This document shows positions 8,852 to 16,952 of a stretch of DNA of 64,000 nucleotides, one piece after another. The position numbers and the translations under genes are program-made. Source of the stretch: JBHPCZ01 sp042573625 (GTDB taxonomy: Bacteria > Desulfobacterota > Desulfobacteria > Desulfobacterales > UBA11574); NCBI GenBank assembly GCA_042573625.1, contig JBHPCZ010000001.1, positions 1 to 64,000 on the forward strand. Reading direction: 5' to 3'. How positions within the stretch are numbered: the stretch's first letter is position 1; each line of letters starts with the position of its first letter. The notes beneath the pieces are model-generated. The model was not told the DNA's origin. It searched no databases and saw only the letters and a program-made list of their open reading frames with translations.

Positions 8852-9793
8852 CTATACCCGTGTTTTTCTATTCTTCAATCTTTCCGGTGCCGCCGCCGCC
8901 GCCATCCCTTTGTAGGCCAGATAGTGGGCACGATCCACTCCTTCGGGCAATTCTATAGGAATGCCCGCGATGTTCCGCGTTTTGAAAAAAGGGTGCGGCT
9001 GGGGAAAGTCGGGTTGCGTGCAGCCCATGCAGGGCACGCCGACCAATGTCTTGCTGCTTCGGCCGTTCCATTTCAGCTTATTACACGGCCCATGAGTCAG
9101 CGGGCCGCGACAACCCATATGAAAGAAAAGGCACCCTCTCATTCCGAAATCGCTTTCCTCGACGCGGTACTCATGATACTCATTTCGGAGACACCCCTGA
9201 TGAACGAGCAACCCGTACCATTGGAGGGGTGAGTTATATTCATTCAGGGGGAGTGACCAATCAGAAGCCAACGCCCCCATTGTATCAGATATAACTTCGG
9301 AGTGGCATGGGCAGCCCGGCAAATTAATGACAGGGAACCCGCTCTGCGCCGCGAAAGTTTTTCCTAGAAAACCGCCCTTGGTTCCCTTGTGAAACTGTAG
9401 CCCCGTTGCTTCGATATCTCCATCCGATCCAATCCCCCCAAAACTGGCGCATGTCCCTACAGCAACCACGAACTCAGCTTGTCTGGCCAGCTTGGCAATG
9501 AGGTCTTTTTTCGGCTTCCCCTCAAACACGTCATACATCCCCGTACCGCTCGGACCTCTGATCACCGCTCCTTCAATGCAGAGGATATCAACGGGTTGTT
9601 TTCCGGAAAGCATCGCCTCAACCAGCTGCCGGTATTCTGAGTGACTCCCGTTTGAGAGGGAGGGATGCCAGAGCACTTCGATATCGATGAGGCCGATGAG
9701 CTCAATGATGCTCAGCTTCTCGAGGCTCAGCAACGACATGCTGTCCCCGCCGCATCCTCCGCACTGTAACCAAAAAAGTGTTTTTCTGGACAT
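8852..9793 (-). CDS. [NiFe] hydrogenase small subunit without Tat signal
   Basis: This is the electron-transfer subunit carrying Fe-S clusters. The mature-type N-terminus LFWLQCGGCGGD (Cys11, Cys14) begins within a few residues of the start. There is no twin-arginine signal peptide and no C-terminal membrane anchor, so the complex should be cytosolic, as in HupUV/HoxBC sensors and cyanobacterial-type uptake enzymes. Further cluster ligands are visible in GTCASFGG, LPGCPCH, HQGCLRNEYHEY, GCLFFHMGCRGP and PCMGCTQPDFP. The length of 313 is typical of signal-less small subunits. The ATG has GGAGAGGAAA upstream and heads the minus-strand operon. Confidence 0.92.
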   Translation of the reverse strand: MSRKTLFWLQCGGCGGDSMSLLSLEKLSIIELIGLIDIEVLWHPSLSNGSHSEYRQLVEAMLSGKQPVDILCIEGAVIRGPSGTGMYDVFEGKPKKDLIAKLARQAEFVVAVGTCASFGGIGSDGDIEATGLQFHKGTKGGFLGKTFAAQSGFPVINLPGCPCHSEVISDTMGALASDWSLPLNEYNSPLQWYGLLVHQGCLRNEYHEYRVEESDFGMRGCLFFHMGCRGPLTHGPCNKLKWNGRSSKTLVGVPCMGCTQPDFPQPHPFFKTRNIAGIPIELPEGVDRAHYLAYKGMAAAAAPERLKNRKTRV

Positions 9794-9897
9794 GATTTCC
9801 TCTCCCTATTTTTCAATATTCAACTAAGTTCTTCCGCCCTCTGGATGAGGAGGTCACTCTTTGCCGACATGTAAAAAATGGGACGTCCATTTTCAAA

Positions 9898-9941
9898 TGA
9901 TCAATTTATTCAATCAATATAGTTTTTTCACAAATTGATCA
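9898..9941. promoter_or_regulatory. Perfect 10-bp inverted repeat upstream of hydrogenase operon
   Basis: TGATCAATTT at 9898-9907 and its exact complement AAATTGATCA at 9932-9941 are separated by 24 bases. They lie 105-148 bases before the small-subunit start. The size suits a dimeric regulator binding two half-sites. No U-tract follows, so it is not a terminator. The operator role is inferred. Confidence 0.4.
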
Positions 9942-10309
9942 GTTATTAGTTTCTCTGGATCAGATAAACGGCAGCTTGAGCGACAAATTAAGATAAGGGT
10001 ATCGTGTTTACAATGAGAATCAATAGCAACAAGAAGGATCCGATTTTATTAAAAATTGGTATAAAAATTGTTCAATTTTGTCAAGCCCGCATTCTATAAT
10101 ATAAAATACGGGCATAAAACACCTGCTATTGGCGGAATGGATGGTAAGCCTTCAGATTCATAGAAGAAAACTGATTCGGCACAGTTTTGTAAGGTTTAGT
10201 GGTTAGGTTATATTTGGATAAAGGCAGAAATCGCAAACAGAAAAATATTTTTTTATACATACTAAATTGTTGTGATATATTCAATCTCAGGTGGGTGGCG
10301 GATTATGAG

Positions 10310-10396
10310 ATATCCATTCCATACTCAAACTGCGAGGTGTCGGATTAGGTCGTGACCGCAATTTGATAATTGGATGATTAAATCTTGGTCAATGCA
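10310..10396. repeat. Dispersed 87-bp repeat, copy A
   Basis: ATATCCATTCCATA starts at 10310 and the 19-mer TTAAATCTTGGTCAATGCA lies at 10378-10396. The same two blocks, again offset by 68 bases, occur at 44221-44307. Both copies lie 47-90 bases beyond the stop codon of a minus-strand gene. The interior is diverged. Confidence 0.65.
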
Positions 10397-10443
10397 CCTA
10401 AAGATATATAAGCGGCGCGTTTAACAGAGCGCCCACCCCTCAA

Positions 10444-11226
10444 CTATCTAAGCCTTAAATATTTGGTTCCCATTCCCCAAACGAAAAATTTGACCCACTC
10501 AAAACCAAACTTCATTAAGTCCACGTCATCGGCCCGGATTTTTTTTAGCAACGCGGATTTAACCTTGTATCGTTTTAAAAAAGTACTGTTAAATACAAAA
10601 TCACGAAATTGATCGATATTGTAAGTGGCCATGAAAGCCATTTTGGCCTTGGGGCCTTCGGGCCCCTCTCCACCCCACGGGTCGTCCTGGAACAGGCGTT
10701 TGAGCTCCGCCCATCGAAGTGTCATCTTGTTATATAACACCGCATCCTGGTCAATGGACCACGACTGGGGGGTCCACTCTTTTTTTTCGTGCTGACCGAG
10801 GCAGAAATCCGGCGGCCTGAAAAAACAAACCAGTTCGGCTTTCCGGGTGTTGGCATTAAAAAAAGCGCCCTGCTCCACTGGAAAGGTCCGGCAGGTATCC
10901 GGTCGATCCGGATAGACCGAGCAGCCTGATTCATTCAGAAATGGGCAGGTTTTTTCTCTGTTTTCCGACATCCGGAGCAAGACTTCCGGAAAAAAATTGG
11001 AAGGTCGCAGCACGACATCGACATGTTTGTCAAGGAACTGATCAGAAGAGATCCCAAGTCTGTTTTTCAGCCGAATCACATCGTATGGATACAAAAAAAG
11101 ATTCAGGTTTCGGCAACACAGATTAAAGCAGGCAATGTCAGGGTGGCATTGAAACAAAAACGGTTCACCAGCTTCGAGTCTTCTGCCGGACAAGCCTTCG
11201 ATATCGTCAATATCTAACTCTTTCAT
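10444..11226 (-). CDS. YkgJ family cysteine-cluster protein (long form)
   Basis: The 260-residue cytosolic protein carries the YkgJ/CxxxCxxCC-type metal-binding pattern: C-P-D-I-A-C-F-N-L-CC near residue 30, then CPFLNESGCSVYPDRPDTCR around 95-115, which matches the family motif of a cysteine pair followed by C-x-x-Y-x-x-R-P-x-x-C-R. A further cysteine occurs in LVCFFRPP. Members are annotated as putative zinc or iron chelators and their reaction is unknown. It starts at an ATG 60 bases after the next YkgJ gene upstream, and the two may be co-transcribed. The C-terminal 100 residues are specific to long members and carry no motif I recognise. Confidence 0.8.
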   Translation of the reverse strand: MKELDIDDIEGLSGRRLEAGEPFLFQCHPDIACFNLCCRNLNLFLYPYDVIRLKNRLGISSDQFLDKHVDVVLRPSNFFPEVLLRMSENREKTCPFLNESGCSVYPDRPDTCRTFPVEQGAFFNANTRKAELVCFFRPPDFCLGQHEKKEWTPQSWSIDQDAVLYNKMTLRWAELKRLFQDDPWGGEGPEGPKAKMAFMATYNIDQFRDFVFNSTFLKRYKVKSALLKKIRADDVDLMKFGFEWVKFFVWGMGTKYLRLR

Positions 11227-11286
11227 TGGTTTCCTAAAAAAATGAGGGAAAGGTCATCGTAAACGATTCTGGATCTCGAAAACCGG

Positions 11287-11907
11287 TTATCCGTCCCCAA
11301 ACGTCTTTACCATCTCCGAAATCGTCATCTTTATCTTCCGCGTCATTCCCATCGCCTGTCTGATATCCTTTTCCAGACCGGCCATCTCGATGAAAATGGG
11401 CGTCCGATCAAACTTGAAATAGGTCTTTTCCTGGCACTGAATTGTAAAAGCGCCACAACCCGGATGATGAACGATCCCTTCGCCGGCCTGTTGAAGTTCG
11501 TGGGGAATGCCGTGCAGTCTGCAAATCATGGGACGAAAAGCGTATAGCAGACATAAACCATCCAAATTGAGCGGACAGATCAGCCGTACGGTTTGCTCTT
11601 TTTCAGCGGCCGGAACAGCTTTGCGGTAAACTTCCGAAGCCTTTTGGATGATCTTTGTCTGTTTCTTTTGATCGAGTGTTTTGAATCCTTCATATATATA
11701 AAGGTATTCCAGCAAGGTGTGATGATAAAATCGGGTAAAGCAGCAGTTGTCTTCGCACCCGGTGCAATGAAAGTTATAATATTCAGCGGCCTCATTATAT
11801 TTTTGATCCATAGACACATAAATCTTCTTCAGTCTTTCTAAAAAATGTAAATAGGTATGATCATCGCACCTGGATAGCAGATGCCGGTCGTGAAATCGTG
11901 TGTCCAT
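11287..11907 (-). CDS. YkgJ family cysteine-cluster protein
   Basis: The 206-residue protein has the pattern C-TGC-EDNCC (about 48-55) followed by CPLNLDGLCLLYAFRPMICR and HGIP, the usual YkgJ arrangement of metal-binding cysteines around a Y-x-x-RP-x-x-CR block. A late PGCGAF adds another cysteine. Function is unproven; metal chelation is the family annotation. It is separated by 16 bases from the dGTPase gene upstream on the same strand, so a small operon dGTPase-YkgJ-YkgJ is likely. Confidence 0.8.
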   Translation of the reverse strand: MDTRFHDRHLLSRCDDHTYLHFLERLKKIYVSMDQKYNEAAEYYNFHCTGCEDNCCFTRFYHHTLLEYLYIYEGFKTLDQKKQTKIIQKASEVYRKAVPAAEKEQTVRLICPLNLDGLCLLYAFRPMICRLHGIPHELQQAGEGIVHHPGCGAFTIQCQEKTYFKFDRTPIFIEMAGLEKDIRQAMGMTRKIKMTISEMVKTFGDG

Positions 11908-11923
11908 TTGAATAAAAGGTTGT

Positions 11924-12979
11924 TTAAACGAGTGGTGAAGGGAAAAAGATCTTTTGGTAAAGTTCCAGAGCGTATCTGTCTGTCATACTGGCGATGAAAT
12001 CGCAAACGCATCTCTCTTCGGTCTGGCTGTGATGGATACACCTTGCCATATTCATGGCTTTGAGTTCTTTATGAAGCATCTTTTTATTATTTAAAAAACA
12101 GGAGTACAGTTCAGAGAGGATCTTTTTGGCCTTAACAAACTCATGATGAACTCGAGGAGAACGATATACATTTTCATAAAGGAATTCCCTCAAAGCGGTC
12201 ATGGCGGAATAGACTTCATCGCTCATGTTCAAATGAAGATCGCCGTCGCCAGTATACGTTGAATAGACAAGATCCTTGATCATGGTATTGGCTCGCTCCG
12301 AATGGGTGAGCCCAAGGACTTTATTGCATGAATCCGGTATCTGCTCATGGCTGATAACACCACTTCGTACGGCATCGTCCAGATCATGATTCAGATACGC
12401 CATGATATCGGCAATTCGGACGATATTTCCTTCAACCGAATCTGCACGCTCATCAGGATCATCGGGGATAATCTTCCCATACCCCTTGGAATGTTTAACA
12501 ATTCCGTCTCGAACTTCATAAGTCAGATTAAGTCCCTGACCGTTGTTTTCCAGGATATCGACAACTCGCAGGCTCTGTTCTTTATGTGAGAAATCGCTTG
12601 AAAATATCTCTTTAAGGGCCATTTCGCCGCTGTGGCCGAACGGCGTGTGCCCCAGGTCGTGGCCCAAAGCAATGGCTTCGGCCAAATCCTCGTTTAGACG
12701 CATGGCCCTGGCAATCGTTCTTGCAATCTCGGCCACTTCGAGTGTATGGGTGAGGCGGGTTCTGTATTGGTCGCCCAGAGGGGATAAAAAAACCTGGGTT
12801 TTATATTTCAACCGTCTGAATGCATTGGAATATACAATCCGGTCCCTGTCGATCTGAAAAGCGGTTCGGATGGGACACGACGTTTCCGCTTTTTTCCGGC
12901 CCTTAGATTTGGCGCTTTGGCAGCCAAAGGGTGACATGAAGTTCTGCTCACGTTTTTCAAATTCTTCTCGAATGTTCAT
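11924..12979 (-). CDS. dgt: dGTPase-like HD-domain triphosphohydrolase
   Basis: It is predicted to hydrolyse dGTP or other dNTPs to deoxynucleoside and triphosphate. The 351 residues show the HD superfamily metal ligands: TRLTHTLEVAEIAR, then ALGHDLGHTPFGHSGE, and a later aspartate in HDLDDAVRSG. The opening RTAFQIDRDRIVYSNAFRRL is typical of the deoxyguanosinetriphosphate triphosphohydrolase-like subgroup. The length matches the shorter bacterial type rather than the 505-residue E. coli Dgt, so substrate specificity is uncertain. It starts at ATG 12979 and heads a minus-strand group with two YkgJ genes. Confidence 0.88.
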   Translation of the reverse strand: MNIREEFEKREQNFMSPFGCQSAKSKGRKKAETSCPIRTAFQIDRDRIVYSNAFRRLKYKTQVFLSPLGDQYRTRLTHTLEVAEIARTIARAMRLNEDLAEAIALGHDLGHTPFGHSGEMALKEIFSSDFSHKEQSLRVVDILENNGQGLNLTYEVRDGIVKHSKGYGKIIPDDPDERADSVEGNIVRIADIMAYLNHDLDDAVRSGVISHEQIPDSCNKVLGLTHSERANTMIKDLVYSTYTGDGDLHLNMSDEVYSAMTALREFLYENVYRSPRVHHEFVKAKKILSELYSCFLNNKKMLHKELKAMNMARCIHHSQTEERCVCDFIASMTDRYALELYQKIFFPSPLV

Positions 12980-13202
12980 TGGATTTTAAAATTGTAGAGT
13001 GCCCATCAATAACTGGTCTTTTTCCCCAATCTCACTGAACAATAATAATTATACTTGATTTAACAATTGTAAAGCCTAACCAATGGAAAATCGGTAAAAA
13101 GACTAAAAAAACTTTACCTGAGCGCAATCAATAAATATATATAGTTTAATAGATGCCAGGCAGATGTATTCACAGGGCGACTGAATTGTAAAGAAGTATT
13201 TA

Positions 13203-13226
13203 ACCCGCATTTCTCATGAAGAATTT
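13203..13226. repeat. 24-bp exact dispersed repeat, copy 1
   Basis: The 24 bases beginning ACCCGCATTTCTCATG recur without mismatch at 54201-54224. The repeat overlaps the start codon assumed for the next gene, so that start is doubtful. Confidence 0.6.
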
Positions 13227-13794
13227 CAATAAAATGAAAGAAAAACAGGGACACCACCTCATACTCGGCGAACTTATCGATTTTATTACCGGTGAAACCC
13301 TTGAGGACACCCATGATGAACGGTACAGGCAAAAAATTGCCCGCCTTCTCGTGAAACACAAAGGTTATGATAAGACCGATATCAAACCCCGTTGTGATCT
13401 CATTGCAAGCGCGGGCGAGAAACAGGCCATCGTAAAAATCGATTTTAGTGTAAACCTGTCCGGCAAGATCTGTATGATTATTAAGTACGGACCCGGATCA
13501 CTCGTAACTCGACACCGTCCCGCACTGGCTGCATCGCGGCTTTTAGCCCCTTACCAGATCCCGGTTGTTGTGGTAACCAATGGAGAGGACGCGGACATCA
13601 TCGAGGGGTCATCGGGCAAATTACTCTCCAAGGGGCTTGATTCCATTCCCTCTAAGCCCCAACTTATTAATAGAATCGCAAACGAGCAATTTGGCCCAAT
13701 AACAGGTAAACAGGCTGAGTGGGAATCGAGAATCTTTTATGCCTTTGAAGTCGACGGAAGTTGCCCGTGTGATGATACCGTATGCAGATTATAA
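13216..13794 (+). CDS. Type I restriction enzyme R N-terminal-like (HSDR_N_2) protein
   Basis: The 192-residue protein resembles the stand-alone HSDR_N_2 family: a PD-(D/E)XK-like nuclease fold with YRQKIARLLVKHKGY near the N-terminus, then KPRCDLIAS and AIVKIDFSV, where the D and xVK positions match the family core. The usual PRCDxI-V-x-IK arrangement is recognisable, though catalysis is unproven. No modification or specificity gene is adjacent, so this is not an R-M system. The ATG at 13216 lies inside a dispersed repeat with no ribosome-binding site; the ATG at 13234 is an alternative. Confidence 0.65.
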   Translation: MKNFNKMKEKQGHHLILGELIDFITGETLEDTHDERYRQKIARLLVKHKGYDKTDIKPRCDLIASAGEKQAIVKIDFSVNLSGKICMIIKYGPGSLVTRHRPALAASRLLAPYQIPVVVVTNGEDADIIEGSSGKLLSKGLDSIPSKPQLINRIANEQFGPITGKQAEWESRIFYAFEVDGSCPCDDTVCRL

Positions 13795-13809
13795 CAGGAA
13801 AAAAACAAC

Positions 13810-14310
13810 ATGCATTATGAACATTTCATGAAAAAGGCTCTGGACAAGGCAAATGAGGCACTTTCCGAAGGCGAATTTCCGGTGGGGTGTGTCATCGTAT
13901 ATCAAGATCGGATTCTGGTATCCGGATCCAGAACCGGCACCACCGGTACCGCTGCAAATGAAATCGACCATGCTGAAATGATTGCATTAAGACGCCTCGT
14001 TGAACTTAACGAAACAATGGATAAAAGTAAAATAACCCTTTTCACCACGATGGAACCCTGCCTGATGTGTCTCGGCGCCCTGGCCTTAAGCGGTATTGGG
14101 GAAGTCGTTTATGCATATGAAGATGTCATGGGTGGCGGCACCCGATGTGATTTGGCAAAACTGACGCCGCTGTATAAAAATTGCAAGTTTTCCATCGTGC
14201 CGAACGTCCTTCGGGATGAAAGCCTTAAGCTTTTCAAGGCGTTTTTTCAAAATCCGGAAAATGCGTACTGGCGGGGAAGCCTTTTGGCCAGTTATACACT
14301 CAGTCAGTAG
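13810..14310 (+). CDS. Nucleoside/tRNA adenosine deaminase (TadA-like)
   Basis: This is a zinc-dependent deaminase of the CDA fold. The HAE motif (DHAEMIALRRL) supplies the zinc histidine and proton-shuttling glutamate, and EPCLMCLGAL supplies the two zinc cysteines. The N-terminal layout (ALDKANEALSEGEFPVGCVI) and 166-residue length fit TadA, which makes inosine at the tRNA wobble position, but the SGTGTTGTAANEIDH stretch differs from classical TadA. A free nucleobase or nucleoside deaminase remains possible. It has AGGAAA upstream and lies 15 bases after the preceding gene. Confidence 0.82.
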   Translation: MHYEHFMKKALDKANEALSEGEFPVGCVIVYQDRILVSGSRTGTTGTAANEIDHAEMIALRRLVELNETMDKSKITLFTTMEPCLMCLGALALSGIGEVVYAYEDVMGGGTRCDLAKLTPLYKNCKFSIVPNVLRDESLKLFKAFFQNPENAYWRGSLLASYTLSQ

Positions 14311-14446
14311 CCTTCACCTTACCCTATATCTGGATTAACGAGGGTTGTTTTTTTGCATATATAGTGGTATGAAGTCGATCACTCGCCAGAATCGTTATTT
14401 TCTGCTCGAATTCATTCTGTAGCACAATCCGCTACTTATTTTTTTC

Positions 14447-14475
14447 TTGCATTTCTTTATGTTGATATATATATA
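14447..14475 (+). promoter_or_regulatory. Candidate sigma-70 promoter of the infC operon
   Basis: TTGCAT (14447-14452), a 17-base spacer and TATATA (14470-14475) give a fair match to the housekeeping consensus. Transcription would begin near 14482 and leave a leader of about 130 bases before infC, with a small AAAGC/GCTTT hairpin. Confidence 0.5.
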
Positions 14476-14612
14476 TTTACGGTTACGTAAGCGAAAGCTT
14501 GCCAGCTTTATATTATGGGTTATGAGAAATGACGGATTATCATCTTTTGACGATTCCGGTTCATCCCATTCATGAAACCAGGACCTTAACCACAAAACGA
14601 GGAGGTGAAAGC

Positions 14613-15143
14613 ATAGCTAAACCGAGACACCCAAACAGAACCGACAAAACAAATATCAACAGGAATATTAGGGCAAGAGAAGTACGAGTTATAGACCCTG
14701 ACGGCAATCAGGTCGGTGTTGTCCCTACCCACAAGGCACTTGCTGTTGCCAATGATTTTGGTCTTGACCTGGTGGAGATTTCTCCGACTGCAAATCCCCC
14801 TGTGTGCAAGATAATGGACTATGGTCGTTACAAATATGAAATGACCAAAAAGAAACAGGAAGCGAAGAAGAAACAGAGCACCTTCCAACTCAAGGAAATA
14901 AAAGTCCGTCCAAAAACCGGCGAACACGACCTGAACACCAAACTCAATCATATCAAAAAGTTTATCGAGAAAAAGGACAAGGTTAAGGTCACCGTCATTT
15001 TCAGAGGGCGTGAGATTACGCTCTCCAAACTCGGAGCTGATTTGCTTGCAAAAATTGTTGAAGAAACGGAAGATATTGCAGTAGTCGAGCAATACCCCAA
15101 ATTTGAAGGTCGAACCATGGTTATGGTGCTGTCACCCAAATAG
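14613..15143 (+). CDS. infC: Translation initiation factor IF-3, probable AUA start
   Basis: IF-3 binds the 30S subunit and monitors start-codon selection. The protein shows the conserved NRNIRAREVRVIDPDGNQVGVV start, the linker region KMTKK-rich helix and the C-terminal domain KEIKVRPKTGEHDLNTK. The chosen start is the ATA at 14613, seven bases after AGGAGG (14600-14605). An ATG-initiated frame exists from 14529, but it has no ribosome-binding site and adds 28 unconserved residues. E. coli infC likewise uses a rare start (AUU), which IF-3 discriminates against to control its own level; the same autoregulation is inferred here. It is followed by a hairpin and then rpmI-rplT. Confidence 0.9.
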   Translation: MAKPRHPNRTDKTNINRNIRAREVRVIDPDGNQVGVVPTHKALAVANDFGLDLVEISPTANPPVCKIMDYGRYKYEMTKKKQEAKKKQSTFQLKEIKVRPKTGEHDLNTKLNHIKKFIEKKDKVKVTVIFRGREITLSKLGADLLAKIVEETEDIAVVEQYPKFEGRTMVMVLSPK

Positions 15144-15237
15144 CATGTTCGCCTTTACAACACTTTCATGATAGCGAAAAAGCCCTTTTAAGCTAGGGGT
15201 ATGCCCTGTTTACTATGGGTTGAATTTTTTCCTGAAT

Positions 15238-15283
15238 ATGGCGTGGGCTGGCATTTGTAGTATGCCCACGCCATCTATTTTTA
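15238..15283 (+). terminator. Terminator or attenuator between infC and rpmI
   Basis: ATGGCGTGGGC (15238-15248) and its perfect complement GCCCACGCCAT (15264-15274) form an 11-bp stem with a 15-base loop, followed by CTATTTTTA. Position between infC and rpmI-rplT suggests partial termination or an r-protein-controlled attenuator. Confidence 0.75.
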
Positions 15284-15354
15284 ATATATGAACAAATAAA
15301 CTTTATCAGCATAACGAAGTTGGCTGAGAAAGCTTTATAAAAGGAGAAAAAAAG

Positions 15355-15552
15355 ATGCCAAAAATAAAAACAAATCGAGCTGCGGCAAAGCGTTTCAGAA
15401 AAACAGGCACAGGCAAATACGTCTATTCAAAATCGAATGCCGGCCATATTATGACCAAAAAAACCACCAAGCGTAAGCGAAACCTAAGAAAAAGCACAAC
15501 TATTGACAAAACCGACATAAAAAAGGTAAGGCTGCTCCTCCCCAATGGGTAG
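15355..15552 (+). CDS. rpmI: 50S ribosomal protein L35
   Basis: The 65-residue, very basic protein begins MPKIKTNRAAAKRFRKTGTG and has the typical SNAGHI-TKK-KRKRNLRK core of L35. AAAGGAG lies nine bases before the ATG. It sits in the conserved infC-rpmI-rplT order, 24 bases before rplT. Confidence 0.97.
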   Translation: MPKIKTNRAAAKRFRKTGTGKYVYSKSNAGHIMTKKTTKRKRNLRKSTTIDKTDIKKVRLLLPNG

Positions 15553-15576
15553 AGGATCTAAATATGGAGAAAACTA

Positions 15577-15927
15577 ATGCGAATCAAAAGAGGTTTTAAA
15601 GCAAGAAAACGACGAAAAAAAGTTTTGAAATTGGCCAAAGGGTATCGCGGAGGCCGAAGCAAACTATTCCGTACAGCGACTGACGCTGTAGACAAGGCGC
15701 TCATGTATGCTTATCGGGATCGCAGAACGCGAAAACGGGATTTCCGGAGGCTTTGGATTTCACGGATTAACGCGGCAGCGCGAATGAACGATTTGTCTTA
15801 CAGTAAATTCATACACGGCTTAAAACTATCCGGCATTGAGCTTGACAGAAAAGTTCTGGCAGATCTGGCGATATCTGACCCCCCGGGGTTTGCTCAAATA
15901 GCCGCCCTGGCCTCAAAGCAGCTTTGA
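15577..15927 (+). CDS. rplT: 50S ribosomal protein L20
   Basis: The 116-residue protein is a full-length L20: the basic N-terminal helix RIKRGFKARKRRKKVLKLAKGY, RDRRTRKRDFRRLWISRINAA in the middle and LNRKVLADLA-type ending. L20 is an early 50S assembly factor and, in other bacteria, represses its own operon by binding mRNA upstream. GGAG lies before the ATG. It continues the infC operon into pheS 16 bases later. Confidence 0.97.
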   Translation: MRIKRGFKARKRRKKVLKLAKGYRGGRSKLFRTATDAVDKALMYAYRDRRTRKRDFRRLWISRINAAARMNDLSYSKFIHGLKLSGIELDRKVLADLAISDPPGFAQIAALASKQL

Positions 15928-15943
15928 TAATAGAGCATACAGA

Positions 15944-16951
15944 GTGGATACGAATATAGAACAGGTTAAGGAAGATGCATTAAAGGAACTTGAAACCGCA
16001 TCTGACAAAAAACAAATCGATGATCTTTCTGTTCGATATTTGGGAAGAAAGGGCAAAGTTACTCAGCTGTTGAGGAGTGTTTCGAAACTTCCCGAAGAAA
16101 AACGACCCGAAGCGGGGAGAAAGGCAAATGAGATAAAGCGAACACTGGAAGGCGTATTCAAAGATGCCCGAAGAAAAATCGAAACTCGCCCCACAGAAAA
16201 AGATGACGGAATTGATGTTTCACTGCCCGGCAGAGCGCTTCGGCAGGGCTCCTTGCATCCGATCACACAAATTACAAACCAGATATGCGACATATTATCA
16301 AAACTCGGGTTTGATATCTATGAGGGACCTGAAGTTGAAACAGACTACTACAATTTTGAAGCCCTGAATATTCCGAAAAATCATCCGGCCAGAGATATGC
16401 AGGATACGTTCTATATTTCAGAAGATGTCGTCCTGAGAACCCATACATCTCCGATTCAGGTCAGGATAATGGAAAAGCTTTCTCCGCCGGTTCGAGTGAT
16501 AGCACCCGGCAAGGTCTATCGCTGCGATTCCGACCTGACGCACACCCCCATGTTTCACCAGGTTGAAGGGCTCCTGGTGGATGAAAATATATCTTTTGGA
16601 GATTTGAAGGGAACGCTGACCACTTTTGTCCACCAGATGTTTGACGACCGGACCAGCCTCAGATTTCGCCCCAGTTTTTTCCCTTTTACCGAACCAAGTG
16701 CCGAGGTCGATATTCTTTGTGTCATTTGTCGGGGCAAAGGGTGCCGGGTTTGTTCACAGACAGGGTGGCTCGAAGTCCTTGGCTCCGGTATGGTTCATCC
16801 TGCGGTGTTTGAAAACGTCGGATACGACACAACCCGCTATACCGGTTTCGCTTTCGGGATGGGCGTTGAGCGGATTGCCATGCTGAAATATGGAATTGAT
16901 GATATTCGGAAATTCTTTGAAAATGATTTAAGATTTTTAAGGCAATTTTAA
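15944..16951 (+). CDS. pheS: Phenylalanyl-tRNA synthetase alpha subunit
   Basis: This is the catalytic subunit of PheRS, which charges tRNA-Phe as an alpha2-beta2 tetramer. The 335 residues have the N-terminal coiled coil (about 1-85), class II motif 2 (RVIAPGKVYRCDSDLTHTPMFHQVEG) and motif 3 (GFAFGMGVERIAMLKYGIDD). The conserved NFEALNIPKNHPARDMQDTF stretch is intact. A CxxCxxxxCxxC-like insert (CVICRGKGCRVCSQTGW) is present as in many anaerobes. The start is a GTG with only a weak upstream purine run. The stop is two bases before pheT. Confidence 0.95.
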   Translation: MDTNIEQVKEDALKELETASDKKQIDDLSVRYLGRKGKVTQLLRSVSKLPEEKRPEAGRKANEIKRTLEGVFKDARRKIETRPTEKDDGIDVSLPGRALRQGSLHPITQITNQICDILSKLGFDIYEGPEVETDYYNFEALNIPKNHPARDMQDTFYISEDVVLRTHTSPIQVRIMEKLSPPVRVIAPGKVYRCDSDLTHTPMFHQVEGLLVDENISFGDLKGTLTTFVHQMFDDRTSLRFRPSFFPFTEPSAEVDILCVICRGKGCRVCSQTGWLEVLGSGMVHPAVFENVGYDTTRYTGFAFGMGVERIAMLKYGIDDIRKFFENDLRFLRQF

Positions 16952-16952
16952 A

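Larger units (their letters stand above)
9794..10443. other. 650-base spacer upstream of the hydrogenase operon
   Basis: No gene is seen. The spacer holds an inverted repeat at 9898-9941, a short hairpin (GCCCGCATT near 10086 with AATACGGGC near 10106) and a dispersed repeat at 10310-10396. The promoter of the hydrogenase operon must lie here on the minus strand, but I could not identify a convincing -35/-10 pair or a sigma-54 site. Confidence 0.5.

Noticed and set aside
13216..13794. A restriction-modification system
   Set aside because: Only a stand-alone HSDR_N-like domain is present; no methylase, specificity or helicase gene is adjacent.
14529..14612. ATG-initiated 28-residue N-terminal extension of IF-3
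   Set aside because: No ribosome-binding site, no similarity to IF-3, and a strong AGGAGG stands directly before the ATA at 14613.
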